Source: JANSYA01 sp965243385 (GTDB lineage Bacteria; Spirochaetota; Leptospiria; Leptospirales; Leptonemataceae). Taken from it: a stretch of DNA of 64,000 nt. Of this stretch, positions 52,667 to 59,836 are shown in pieces. The notes beneath the pieces are model-generated. The model was not told where the DNA came from. It made no database searches and saw nothing but the letters and a program-made list of their open reading frames with translations. The stretch is from contig CBDEUV010000002.1 of NCBI GenBank assembly GCA_965243385.1, positions 6,200,001-6,264,000 of the forward strand. Reading direction: 5' to 3'. Numbering within the stretch: the stretch's first letter is position 1; every line of letters starts with the position of its first letter. Both the position numbers and the translations under genes were made by a program.

Positions 52667-52991
52667 GATTCTGGCTTTTTTTCGTTGTACGAACCCCTTC
52701 GAGAGCAGTGGCAGACGAAGCTTGTGTATCAAACTATCAGTCGGGCAGTTCCTGGCGGCTTCACAGAAGCGGCTGTATAAAGGAACAAAGCCGAAATGGA
52801 GCTCATTTTAGTGAAAACCGGTACGGACGGCCCCTCTGTGAGCAGGCGTGATCAGAAAAAAGGCAGAATTTCCGTTCATCGGGCACGGCGGTTGCAAAGT
52901 GAGCCGGCAACAGAGCAACGCGTGCAGGCGGTCGCGGGTGGCTTTTACACAGATACATAAACCGCTGAATACAATTAGGAAGAGTGAAAAC

Positions 52992-53786
52992 ATGAAGAAG
53001 CTGGGATTGATTCTAATCTCAGCGGCTCTGATGGTGGGGTCAACCGCCGCTCTCAGTGCCGCAGACTATACGATTTTTATCCACGGCCGCTCCGGCAGCA
53101 ACCACTGTGGAACCGGCACCTCGGATGTGAACAACTACTGGGGGAACTCCAAGAATATCAATACTTCGAACACGAAGTACTTCATTGGCTACGACGGGTC
53201 TTCCGATCCCCGCACCTACGGCAGCTGCCGGGCGCAGTCCAATATCAACAGCGTGCTCAACGCTCGCTGCACCGGCTCGAACAACTGCAAAGTAATCTGC
53301 CACAGCGCGGGTTGCTACGCGATGGAATATTTCCTGGATAAAACCTCCACGAACTACAACATCGATATGGTAATGGCTTCTTCCAGCGCAGCCGGCGGTT
53401 CCGAACTGGCCGACCTGGCGTTCTGGGCGAGCGGAGGAATGGACAACGCGCTGAAAGTGAACAACGCTCGTGGTTCTTATAACCACAACGACATGAAAGG
53501 CGTCGGCATCTACGCTCTGGCCGGCTATCGCGGCGTATGGTACGCATCCTGGCGTCTGCCGGGCTCTGATGACGGTGCGGTCGCACTGCACAGCACCTGT
53601 GGTCACAGCTCGACCGGCAGCCGTAGCCGTTGCGATCAGTCTTCGCGTTACAGCAGCCACTTCTGGCTGCCGGGCACGAACAGCAGCAGCAAGTACAGCT
53701 CCAGCCGGAAGGCATACAATATGACCCACACCGGCACGGGCAGCAACTCCATCAACACGGCGATGCGCCTGGAGTATACCGACTGA
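52992..53786 (+). CDS. Secreted Cys/Ser/Asn-rich alpha/beta-hydrolase-like protein
   Basis: A 264-residue exported protein. The signal peptide is MKKLGLILISAALMVGSTAA with likely cleavage after ALSA, and GGAAGAG lies before the ATG. The mature protein begins with IFIHGRSGSNHCG (His31-Gly, an oxyanion-hole-type HG motif) and has CKVICHSAGCYAMEY, a lipase nucleophile elbow with Ser105. A C-terminal His (in VALHSTCGHSS) could complete a triad. It is rich in Ser, Asn, Gly and Cys, so disulfides are likely, and this composition is unlike that of its neighbours. The substrate is unknown: lipid, ester or polyketide. It stands alone, between two inverted-repeat regions. Confidence 0.78.
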   Translation: MKKLGLILISAALMVGSTAALSAADYTIFIHGRSGSNHCGTGTSDVNNYWGNSKNINTSNTKYFIGYDGSSDPRTYGSCRAQSNINSVLNARCTGSNNCKVICHSAGCYAMEYFLDKTSTNYNIDMVMASSSAAGGSELADLAFWASGGMDNALKVNNARGSYNHNDMKGVGIYALAGYRGVWYASWRLPGSDDGAVALHSTCGHSSTGSRSRCDQSSRYSSHFWLPGTNSSSKYSSSRKAYNMTHTGTGSNSINTAMRLEYTD

Positions 53787-53850
53787 TCGACAGCGATCGA
53801 ATGTAGAGTAACAGGGATCGGGCGCGCTGTACGGCGAATCCGATCCCGAA

Positions 53851-53993
53851 TCAGCCGCTCCTGACCGGCTTACAGAGCGCGAATTTTTTTCAGGCTTCGA
53901 TGCAGACCTCGCCTGCCGGCGAAACCGCACTTGTGAATTTATTCGCATTGGACCTCTTGAAACGCGTTCTGTAATCCGGTCAGGGGCGGCTGA
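53851..53993. repeat. 143-bp element with 31-bp imperfect terminal inverted repeats
   Basis: The left arm (53851-53881) starts TCAGCCGCTCCTGACCGG and the right arm (53963-53993) ends CCGGTCAGGGGCGGCTGA; over 31 bases they pair with three mismatches. The arms enclose about 80 bases without a gene. As DNA this looks like a short MITE; as RNA it would be a very stable long hairpin after the hydrolase gene. A smaller hairpin, GGGATCGG with CCGATCCC, lies just upstream at about 53814-53848. Confidence 0.7.
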
Positions 53994-54074
53994 GATTCCA
54001 TCCCCCCGCAGATTCCGACTTCGCCGCGCCAATTGCTTGTCGCCGGGCGGCCCTGTTCCAGCATAGCGCGCTAT

Positions 54075-55109
54075 ATGGCGCAAATGGAACCCCTGAGCTT
54101 CGTCACCGAAGACCTGCCCGGCATCGGCGGTACTCTGAAAGAGGACGCTTCGCATTTTATCGTCGAAGAGATTCCGCTGTATACGGCGAGCGGATCCGGG
54201 GAACACATCTATCTTACGCTTACCCGCGAGAATCGCGAAACCCGCGCGCTCATTCGCGACATGACGCGCCTCTTTCATCTGCGCGAAGCGGATATCGGCA
54301 CCGCCGGCCTGAAAGACCGCAACGCTCGCAGCACTCAGACCTTCTCATTGCATCTGCACAAGCAGGACCCCGAAGAGGTCGCCCGGCGGGTCGAAAGCGA
54401 ATTGGGCGTTCAGGTGCTGAACGCAAGCCGGCACGGCAACAAATTGCGCACGGGCCACCTGGCCGGCAATCGCTTCGAAATCCTGGTCGCCGATCCCCAT
54501 CCGGACGCCCTGAACTTCGCCGCCCAGAAGTGGAAAGCACTCCAGAGCCAGGCCGTGCCGAATTATTACGGCGAACAGCGCTTCGGTCGCGAAGGCGATA
54601 ACGCCGCGCGTGGTCGCGCAATCCTGCTCGGCGAAAACCGCGATCGGCCAGGCAAGTGGCTCAAACGCTTTTTGCTTTCCGCGTACCAGTCGGAGCTTTT
54701 TAATCAATGGCTCGCCCGGCGAATCCAGCGCGGCGAGTTTATGCAGCTTTTGACCGGCGATGTGGCCCGCAAGCGGGAGTCCGGCGGAATCTTCGTCGTC
54801 GAAAACGCCGGGCTGGAGGCGCCCCGGGTGACGGCGGGGGAAATCGATTACACCGGGCCAATTTTCGGCAAAAAGATGACGGCGGCCCGGGAAGACGCAG
54901 CGGCGGCGGAGGCCGACATTCTCAGCAGGGCGGGAGTCGAATCCGGAGATTTCGCGCGCGCACGGCTGGACGGCTCGCGTCGCGCCGCGCGCCTCTTCCC
55001 GGACGAGCTGGAGTTGAGCTTTGAGCAGGAAGCGGGCGGACTGCGTTTTCGCTTTCGACTGCCGCCAGGCAGCTACGCTACCATCGTGCTGGCCGAATTC
55101 CAGGCTTGA
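54075..55109 (+). CDS. truD: tRNA pseudouridine(13) synthase TruD
   Basis: Makes pseudouridine 13 in tRNA-Glu. From the ATG at 54075 the protein has 344 residues: an N-terminal segment with EDASHFIVEEIPLY, the catalytic AGLKDRNARSTQ with Asp81 (Asp80 in E. coli TruD), the NYYGEQRFG signature, and an inserted TRUD domain at the centre. The upstream in-frame TTG at 54033 would add 14 residues that the family lacks. It reads toward the BolA/glutaredoxin genes with a 73-bp gap. Confidence 0.95.
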   Translation: MAQMEPLSFVTEDLPGIGGTLKEDASHFIVEEIPLYTASGSGEHIYLTLTRENRETRALIRDMTRLFHLREADIGTAGLKDRNARSTQTFSLHLHKQDPEEVARRVESELGVQVLNASRHGNKLRTGHLAGNRFEILVADPHPDALNFAAQKWKALQSQAVPNYYGEQRFGREGDNAARGRAILLGENRDRPGKWLKRFLLSAYQSELFNQWLARRIQRGEFMQLLTGDVARKRESGGIFVVENAGLEAPRVTAGEIDYTGPIFGKKMTAAREDAAAAEADILSRAGVESGDFARARLDGSRRAARLFPDELELSFEQEAGGLRFRFRLPPGSYATIVLAEFQA

Positions 55110-55182
55110 TTGGGTTCCGGACCCGCCGGGGCTGCGCGAAAATCCGTTGTGTTCTGTAACCGCCGGGGGCAACGGGGTTCTT

Positions 55183-55470
55183 ATGACTATGGCGGAACAC
55201 AGCGAAGATTGGACGCCCGCGATCGAGGCGAAGCTCCGGGCGGCCCTGGACCCGCGGGAAATCGAAGTTCACAACGACAGCGCGGCCCATGCCGGTCACG
55301 CCGGATCGCCGGAGACCGGAAACAGTCATTTTCGGGTGCGCATCGTTTCGTCGCAATTCGAGGGGCTGACCCCGGTGCAGCGGCACCGCCGGGTGTACGA
55401 AATCCTCGCCGAAGAGCTCCAATCCGGCGTGCACGCCCTGAGTATCGAAGCCGCGACACCCGCCGGCTGA
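55183..55470 (+). CDS. BolA-family protein
   Basis: A 95-residue protein with the BolA fold: IEAKLRAALDPREIEVHNDS, then HAGHAG (BolA-type loop with His ligands), FRVRIVSSQFEGLTPVQRHR, the helix-turn-helix-like VYEILAEELQSGVHALSIEA, and the invariant C-terminal His. BolA proteins bind monothiol glutaredoxins to bridge or hand over [2Fe-2S] clusters, and a CGFS glutaredoxin gene lies about 430 bp downstream. The ATG at 55183 was chosen because GGGG sits six bases upstream and the family starts there. Confidence 0.9.
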   Translation: MTMAEHSEDWTPAIEAKLRAALDPREIEVHNDSAAHAGHAGSPETGNSHFRVRIVSSQFEGLTPVQRHRRVYEILAEELQSGVHALSIEAATPAG

Positions 55471-55566
55471 GCCCGGGGCGAATCGGCCGGCCAGAACGCA
55501 CAGAACCGGAATTCCGAAAAATTTTTTGGATATTCGCCGCGGGCCTGCTTACATTGTTGGTATCGT

Positions 55567-55791
55567 ATGACACTGGACGAACTAAAGACGCGACTGGAAC
55601 AGGGGCTTGAGGGCGCGAGCGTGGAAATTCAGGATCCCTACAACGACGGGGTGCATATCAAAGCGATCGTCGTCTATCCGGGCTTCGAGGGCAAGAGTCT
55701 GATTCAGCAACACCGCATGGTGTACGATCTGGTGGCGGAGGAATTGAAGGGCGAATTACACGCCCTCGCTCTGGAAACCCGACCCCGGTAG
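55567..55791 (+). CDS. Second BolA-family protein (IbaG-like)
   Basis: A 74-residue protein of the shorter IbaG/BolA type: MTLDELKTRLEQGLEGASVE, a YNDGVHIKAIVVYPGF strand region, then SLIQQHRMVYDLVAEELKGE and LHALALETRP with the conserved C-terminal His. It lacks the HxGH loop of its neighbour. Two different BolA-type proteins next to a CGFS glutaredoxin suggest two alternative heterodimers. Confidence 0.88.
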   Translation: MTLDELKTRLEQGLEGASVEIQDPYNDGVHIKAIVVYPGFEGKSLIQQHRMVYDLVAEELKGELHALALETRPR

Positions 55792-55895
55792 CGGGGCCCC
55801 GCGGCGATTCGCTCGCATCGGAAACGCAAATTTATTTTCGAATTATTCAGTACCCGCTCGAAAGCGGACAGCAACTATCTCAAGGTACAGGTGAC

Positions 55896-56207
55896 ATGGA
55901 TCAAGAACTCAAAGACAAAATCGAAAACTCGATTAAATCTAAAAAAGTATTTCTGTTTATGAAGGGAACGCCCGCGCAGCCGATGTGCGGTTTCTCCGCC
56001 GGCGTGGTGTCGGTATTGAATCAGCTGGGCGTCGACTACGGCAGCTTCAATATCTTCGACGACGAAAACGTGCGTCAGGGCATCAAAGAATACGCCAACT
56101 GGCCGACCATTCCACAGCTGTACATTGACGGCGAATTCGTCGGCGGCCACGATATCGTCGTGCAGATGGCGCAGTCCGGCGATCTTCAAAAACAGGTTTC
56201 GGGTTAA
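55896..56207 (+). CDS. grxD: Monothiol glutaredoxin, Grx4/GrxD type
   Basis: A 103-residue CGFS glutaredoxin that binds and transfers [2Fe-2S] clusters with glutathione as ligand. It shows VFLFMKGTPAQPMCGFSAGV with the CGFS active site, WPTIPQLYIDGEFVGGHDI with the cis-Pro and the GG-x-D glutathione site. Length and motifs are normal. Partner BolA genes lie just upstream and the genome makes glutathione. Confidence 0.95.
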   Translation: MDQELKDKIENSIKSKKVFLFMKGTPAQPMCGFSAGVVSVLNQLGVDYGSFNIFDDENVRQGIKEYANWPTIPQLYIDGEFVGGHDIVVQMAQSGDLQKQVSG

Positions 56208-56211
56208 TACA

Positions 56212-56460
56212 ATGGTAAAAATCTATCAAACACCGTCGTGTCCCTTTTGCATGATGGTGGTGCAGGAAGCCCGCGGTATGGGTTTGAGCGAAGGGCGGGA
56301 CTACGAACTGATCAATGCGACGCGGGGAACTCCCGGCCGCGAAGAACTGCTGCAACTGGGCGGACGCAACCAGGTTCCGTTTCTGACCGACGGCGACACC
56401 TCCATGTACGAAAGCCGCGATATCATTTCCTATCTGCGAAATAAATTCGCGACGGTTTGA
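56212..56460 (+). CDS. Dithiol glutaredoxin (CPFC)
   Basis: An 82-residue classical glutaredoxin starting five bases after the grxD stop. The active site is SCPFCMM and the later part NQVPFLTDGDTSMYESRDIISYL has the cis-Pro and a GST-like end. It probably reduces protein or glutathione disulfides. It is cotranscribed with grxD. Confidence 0.92.
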   Translation: MVKIYQTPSCPFCMMVVQEARGMGLSEGRDYELINATRGTPGREELLQLGGRNQVPFLTDGDTSMYESRDIISYLRNKFATV

Positions 56461-56523
56461 AACGTACCTCAAGCGGCAGCTTTCGGTGCGAGTCGCCGTG
56501 TTCTGTCCGCGTACGACTGCCGA

Positions 56524-56563
56524 ATCAGACGTCGCCCCGTATCCGCGCGAGGCGACGTCTGAT
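56524..56563 (+). terminator. 13-bp perfect hairpin after the glutaredoxin genes
   Basis: ATCAGACGTCGCC (56524-56536) and GGCGACGTCTGAT (56551-56563) are exact reverse complements with a 14-base loop. Only a weak CGTTT follows, so this is a probable transcription end or mRNA-stabilising structure rather than a canonical terminator. Confidence 0.6.
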
Positions 56564-56634
56564 CGTTTCCAAAGCTTAAGAAAATCTCTTTGTATTCTAA
56601 CGCTCCGATCGTCGGGCGCCCCGTCCCATTCCGT

Positions 56635-56898
56635 ATGAAGATGAATACGAGAATGATAAGACTGACGACCGGTCGCATGATCGTTCGTTATCGCAAATCC
56701 CGAGGACTCGACGATGCCGCAGCGCTTTCGCAAGCGGTGTATTCCGTCTGCGGCGTGCGGCTGGAGCCGGAAGCTCTGCGCGATATGGAGCTGGGCCGCC
56801 GTGAATTTCCCGTCGACGTCGTGGCGGTGCTGGCGAGTTATTTCGGAGTCACCATCGACGATCTGGTCGGATTCACTCCGCTGCCGACGGCGGTATAA
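56635..56898 (+). CDS. Small XRE-like helix-turn-helix protein
   Basis: About 87 residues from the ATG at 56635 (an ATG at 56590 is also in frame). RMIVRYRKSRGLDDAAALSQ followed by LEPEALRDMELGRREFPVDV and LASYFGVTIDDLVGF matches the Cro/CI-type HTH layout: helix, turn, recognition helix, and the GV-x-x-DDL ending. It could regulate nearby thiol genes, for example by binding the dyad at 59778-59798, but this is only a guess. It is convergent with the glutathione synthetase gene. Confidence 0.68.
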   Translation: MKMNTRMIRLTTGRMIVRYRKSRGLDDAAALSQAVYSVCGVRLEPEALRDMELGRREFPVDVVAVLASYFGVTIDDLVGFTPLPTAV

Positions 56899-57009
56899 TC
56901 GGTCGCTCGCCGTGCTTTGAACATCCGGGAATTGAAAGCCGGGCGGTGCGACGCACGCCTGAATGGCCCATGACCTGGTTCGATGAAATTCGAAATCTGC
57001 CGGCGAAGA

Positions 57010-58023
57010 TCAGAAGCCCAGCAGATCCAGGATCTTTTCGCCCACTTTACGATTCTCTCCGGCGTACGGGAAATTGTGAATATAGAGAACGGGATTGAAG
57101 TTGATTTCCAGAATCGCGTAAGAGTCGTCGGGAATCGGCGCCGCCAGATCCGGAATAATGATGTCCACTCCGCAGATTTGGGCGGACACGCTTGCGGCGG
57201 CCCGCACCGCGATATCGCGATAGCCCGCCTGGACCTCGTCGGTGCGATCGAGAGAATCGCCGCCGGTTGAGATATTCGAATTGCGGCGCAGAAAAATCTG
57301 TTCGTCCCGGGCCGGTACGCTTTCGGGGGTGAGCCCCTGCGATTTTAGATACGCGAGCTCGGTTTCCGCGAGCTGAATCTTTTCGAGCGGCGTCACGTGC
57401 CCCACACCGCGCCGGGGATCCTGATTTTTTTTCGCGACCAGGCCGCGAATATCGCTTGTACCGTCGCCGCTGATATTCGCCGGAACCCGATTCGCCACGG
57501 CGACGCATTCGTCGCCGATCACGAGAAAACGATACTCCATGCCCGCGACGAATTCTTCGACGATCACGGAATCGTCGTGAGTGAAAGCCTGCTCGACCGC
57601 CGTCGCGTAATCGGCTTCGCCGTGCGTCTGCAAAACGCTGATGCCCGTTCCGAAATTCGTCGTGGTCGGTTTTACGACGATCGCCTGATTGGCGTACCGC
57701 GCGTAGTCCGCGATCGCGGCGGGGGCGGCCGTATAGTGGGCGCCGCGCGGCACTCGCAGTCCGATCTCTTCGAGTACGAGCTTGCTCATCTGTTTATCTT
57801 CCATGATCAGGAAGGTGATGTAGGAATCCAGCCGGGTCTTGCTCGCTTCTTTGATGTATTCGATTCGCCCCGAATCCGGCGACGTGAGCCGCAGCCAGTG
57901 GGCTTTGCGATTCAATACGTCGACTTTGAGCCCCCGGGCCAGCGCATCGCGAATGATGATCTGCGTTGAAATTTCCAGATCTTCATAGCCCGCTAAGATG
58001 AACTCGGATGTTTGTTCGGACAC
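57010..58023 (-). CDS. gshB: GshF-type ATP-grasp glutathione synthetase (stand-alone)
   Basis: A 337-residue ATP-grasp ligase. LEISTQIIIRDALARGLKV, EYIKEASKTRLDSYITFLIM, MSKLVLEEIGLRVPRGAHY, IVVKPTTTNFGTGI (ATP-binding Lys) and ILEINFNPVLYI (metal ligands) closely follow the C-terminal glutathione-synthetase half of bifunctional GshF rather than the E. coli GshB family. It lies 90 bp behind gshA in the same direction, so it should add glycine to gamma-glutamylcysteine. Here the two activities that GshF fuses are separate genes. Confidence 0.88.
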   Translation of the reverse strand: MSEQTSEFILAGYEDLEISTQIIIRDALARGLKVDVLNRKAHWLRLTSPDSGRIEYIKEASKTRLDSYITFLIMEDKQMSKLVLEEIGLRVPRGAHYTAAPAAIADYARYANQAIVVKPTTTNFGTGISVLQTHGEADYATAVEQAFTHDDSVIVEEFVAGMEYRFLVIGDECVAVANRVPANISGDGTSDIRGLVAKKNQDPRRGVGHVTPLEKIQLAETELAYLKSQGLTPESVPARDEQIFLRRNSNISTGGDSLDRTDEVQAGYRDIAVRAAASVSAQICGVDIIIPDLAAPIPDDSYAILEINFNPVLYIHNFPYAGENRKVGEKILDLLGF

Positions 58024-58112
58024 TGTCTGCTTCCTGTATATATCTATGGTCTGGCTGTCGCCGAAGGGATTTCGCTCTACGAAGCTAAGGATAAGGCCAG
58101 GGCGCCGCCGTT

Positions 58113-59726
58113 TTATGATCCGGAACAGACCGCAGGCAGTTCGACCGCCGCGCCGCCGGGCGCGCTCTTCGCCGCGCTTTCGATTTCCGCATGACGGACG
58201 AAGGATTCACGCGCCGCGGTCTCAAGCTTGCGACGCATGGGCAGTGGCAATGCCGCGGCCTGCAATTCGCCGCGATGGCGCTCCAGTAAGCGCAGCCCGA
58301 AATCGATATGCCCTAAACGCTCTGCGCGCATTTCGTGCAGCATGCGGGCGGAAGGCGTACATTCCGCGTCTTCGAATTTCGCGCGCTGGACGTTCAGGCT
58401 TTTCTGATAACGCTCGTCGCAGTCGATTTCGCGATCCAGACGCTCAGCCAGCGCCGTCAGGCCTTCAAGCCAGCGGCGGCCGGCGTCGCGGAAATTTTCC
58501 GGTCCCGCGCCGCTGCCGGCCAGCTGAAGCCGTAGCGCCGGGTCGCGTCCGCGCCAGGCGACCTGCTTTTGATTGTCTCGCTGCAGGCTGCAGTCTTCGC
58601 GCGATAAGGCCGGGCTTTCGCTCAATAGATTTTTCAAAAGCACGAGATGCACGAAAGCCATGCGTTCCTCGGAAACTCCGCCCGGATCGTACGGATCGAC
58701 GTCCAGGCAGCGAACTTCGAGATAGCGAACGCCGCGGGCTTTGAGCGCGCTCAGCGGCCGTTCGTCGCTCTGAGGCGTTTGTTTGGGGCGAATGACCCCG
58801 TAGTGTTCGTTTTCGATTTGCAGCTGAAAGTCGTTGAGCTGTTCGCCGCGTTCGAAATTCCACTGGCTGTAGGCCGGGTTGCGACTGCTCACGGCGCGGC
58901 ACATGGTTTGAATATAATCATCCAGGCTGTCGTAGGAGATTGCCAGCTCGCACTGATTCGAATTGGTATATCCAATATCGCTCAATCGCAACGAAGTCGC
59001 GTGCGGCGCATACAGCGTGCGCGGGTCGAAGTCCATCGCGCTCAGGCGGTCGTCGGGATGCGAAAGAAAGCTCGCGTCCACGGCGGGCGACGCTCCAAAG
59101 AGATACATGAGAAAGACGGATTCGCGCTGGAAATTGCGAATCATCGAAAAATAGAGCTCGTTTTGCAGCTCCTGTTCTTGAAAATCCCCGGGTAGCGCGT
59201 CGAGCAGGGCGCGAAAGAAACGGCGCGAAAACGAAAAATTAAAATGTACGCCACTGACCGTTTGCATCCGGCGACCGTAGCGCCGACCCAATCCCTGGCG
59301 GTAGATGTGTTTCATCCGGCCCAGGTCCGAGTCGCCGTAGCAGGCGATGGGAATATCGTCTTCGCTTTCGGGCAGGGCCGGGGGCATACTGAGCGGCCAC
59401 AGCCCTTCGCCGGAGGAATCCTCAGAGGAGTGCAGGGCTTCCAGCGCGAAGATCTGCAAATGGCGCAACTCGCGCAGCACTCCGCCGATGGTTCGATAGG
59501 GGCTGGTTGTAAATTCGACCTGGGATTCGCTGAAGTCGGTCGTGATGAATTTGCTGGTAAGACTTGAGCCCAGCGCCCTGGGATGACAGCTTTGTGCGAG
59601 ACGTCCGTCCGCCAGCGCCCGCAGGCTCTCACGTTCCAGCCCGTAGCAGTCGCCGCGATGAATCAGCGTCGGGCTATGCGCGAGAACGGCGCGCCATCGG
59701 TCCGCGGCTTCCAGATCAATACTCAT
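58113..59726 (-). CDS. gshA: Glutamate-cysteine ligase GshA
   Basis: First enzyme of glutathione synthesis. The 537 residues match the gammaproteobacterial-type GshA: RGDCYGLERESLRAL, FITTDFSESQVEFTT, VSGVHFNFSFS, SDIGYTNSNQ and YLEVRCLDVDPYDPGGV. Length is close to the E. coli enzyme (518) with an Ala-rich tail. It is followed by the GshF-type synthetase gene and preceded by ggt on the same strand; the 110-bp gap upstream contains its own promoter and dyad operator. Confidence 0.95.
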   Translation of the reverse strand: MSIDLEAADRWRAVLAHSPTLIHRGDCYGLERESLRALADGRLAQSCHPRALGSSLTSKFITTDFSESQVEFTTSPYRTIGGVLRELRHLQIFALEALHSSEDSSGEGLWPLSMPPALPESEDDIPIACYGDSDLGRMKHIYRQGLGRRYGRRMQTVSGVHFNFSFSRRFFRALLDALPGDFQEQELQNELYFSMIRNFQRESVFLMYLFGASPAVDASFLSHPDDRLSAMDFDPRTLYAPHATSLRLSDIGYTNSNQCELAISYDSLDDYIQTMCRAVSSRNPAYSQWNFERGEQLNDFQLQIENEHYGVIRPKQTPQSDERPLSALKARGVRYLEVRCLDVDPYDPGGVSEERMAFVHLVLLKNLLSESPALSREDCSLQRDNQKQVAWRGRDPALRLQLAGSGAGPENFRDAGRRWLEGLTALAERLDREIDCDERYQKSLNVQRAKFEDAECTPSARMLHEMRAERLGHIDFGLRLLERHRGELQAAALPLPMRRKLETAARESFVRHAEIESAAKSAPGGAAVELPAVCSGS

Positions 59727-59771
59727 CGGATATTTGCTTCGTGTCCTGAGTGTTGCGCCGGATATTCATAT

Positions 59772-59798
59772 ATTATAGAAGATACCGGCAGTATCTTC
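59772..59798 (-). promoter_or_regulatory. gshA -10 box with an adjacent 8-bp perfect dyad
   Basis: On the minus strand a consensus TATAAT (forward 59772-59777) is directly preceded by GAAGATAC, five bases, GTATCTTC (forward 59778-59798). The dyad occupies the spacer and -35 region, where a repressor or a MerR/OxyR-like activator would act. No good -35 hexamer is visible, which favours activator dependence. The hairpin could also end ggt transcription, but no T-tract follows. Confidence 0.6.
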
Positions 59799-59836
59799 GG
59801 CCAGACACTCTTTTTTAACGATACCGCGCTCATTTT

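Noticed and set aside
52620..52991. Small open frames between the sigma-54 activator and the hydrolase
   Set aside because: They lack ribosome-binding sites and conserved features; the region looks regulatory and repetitive.
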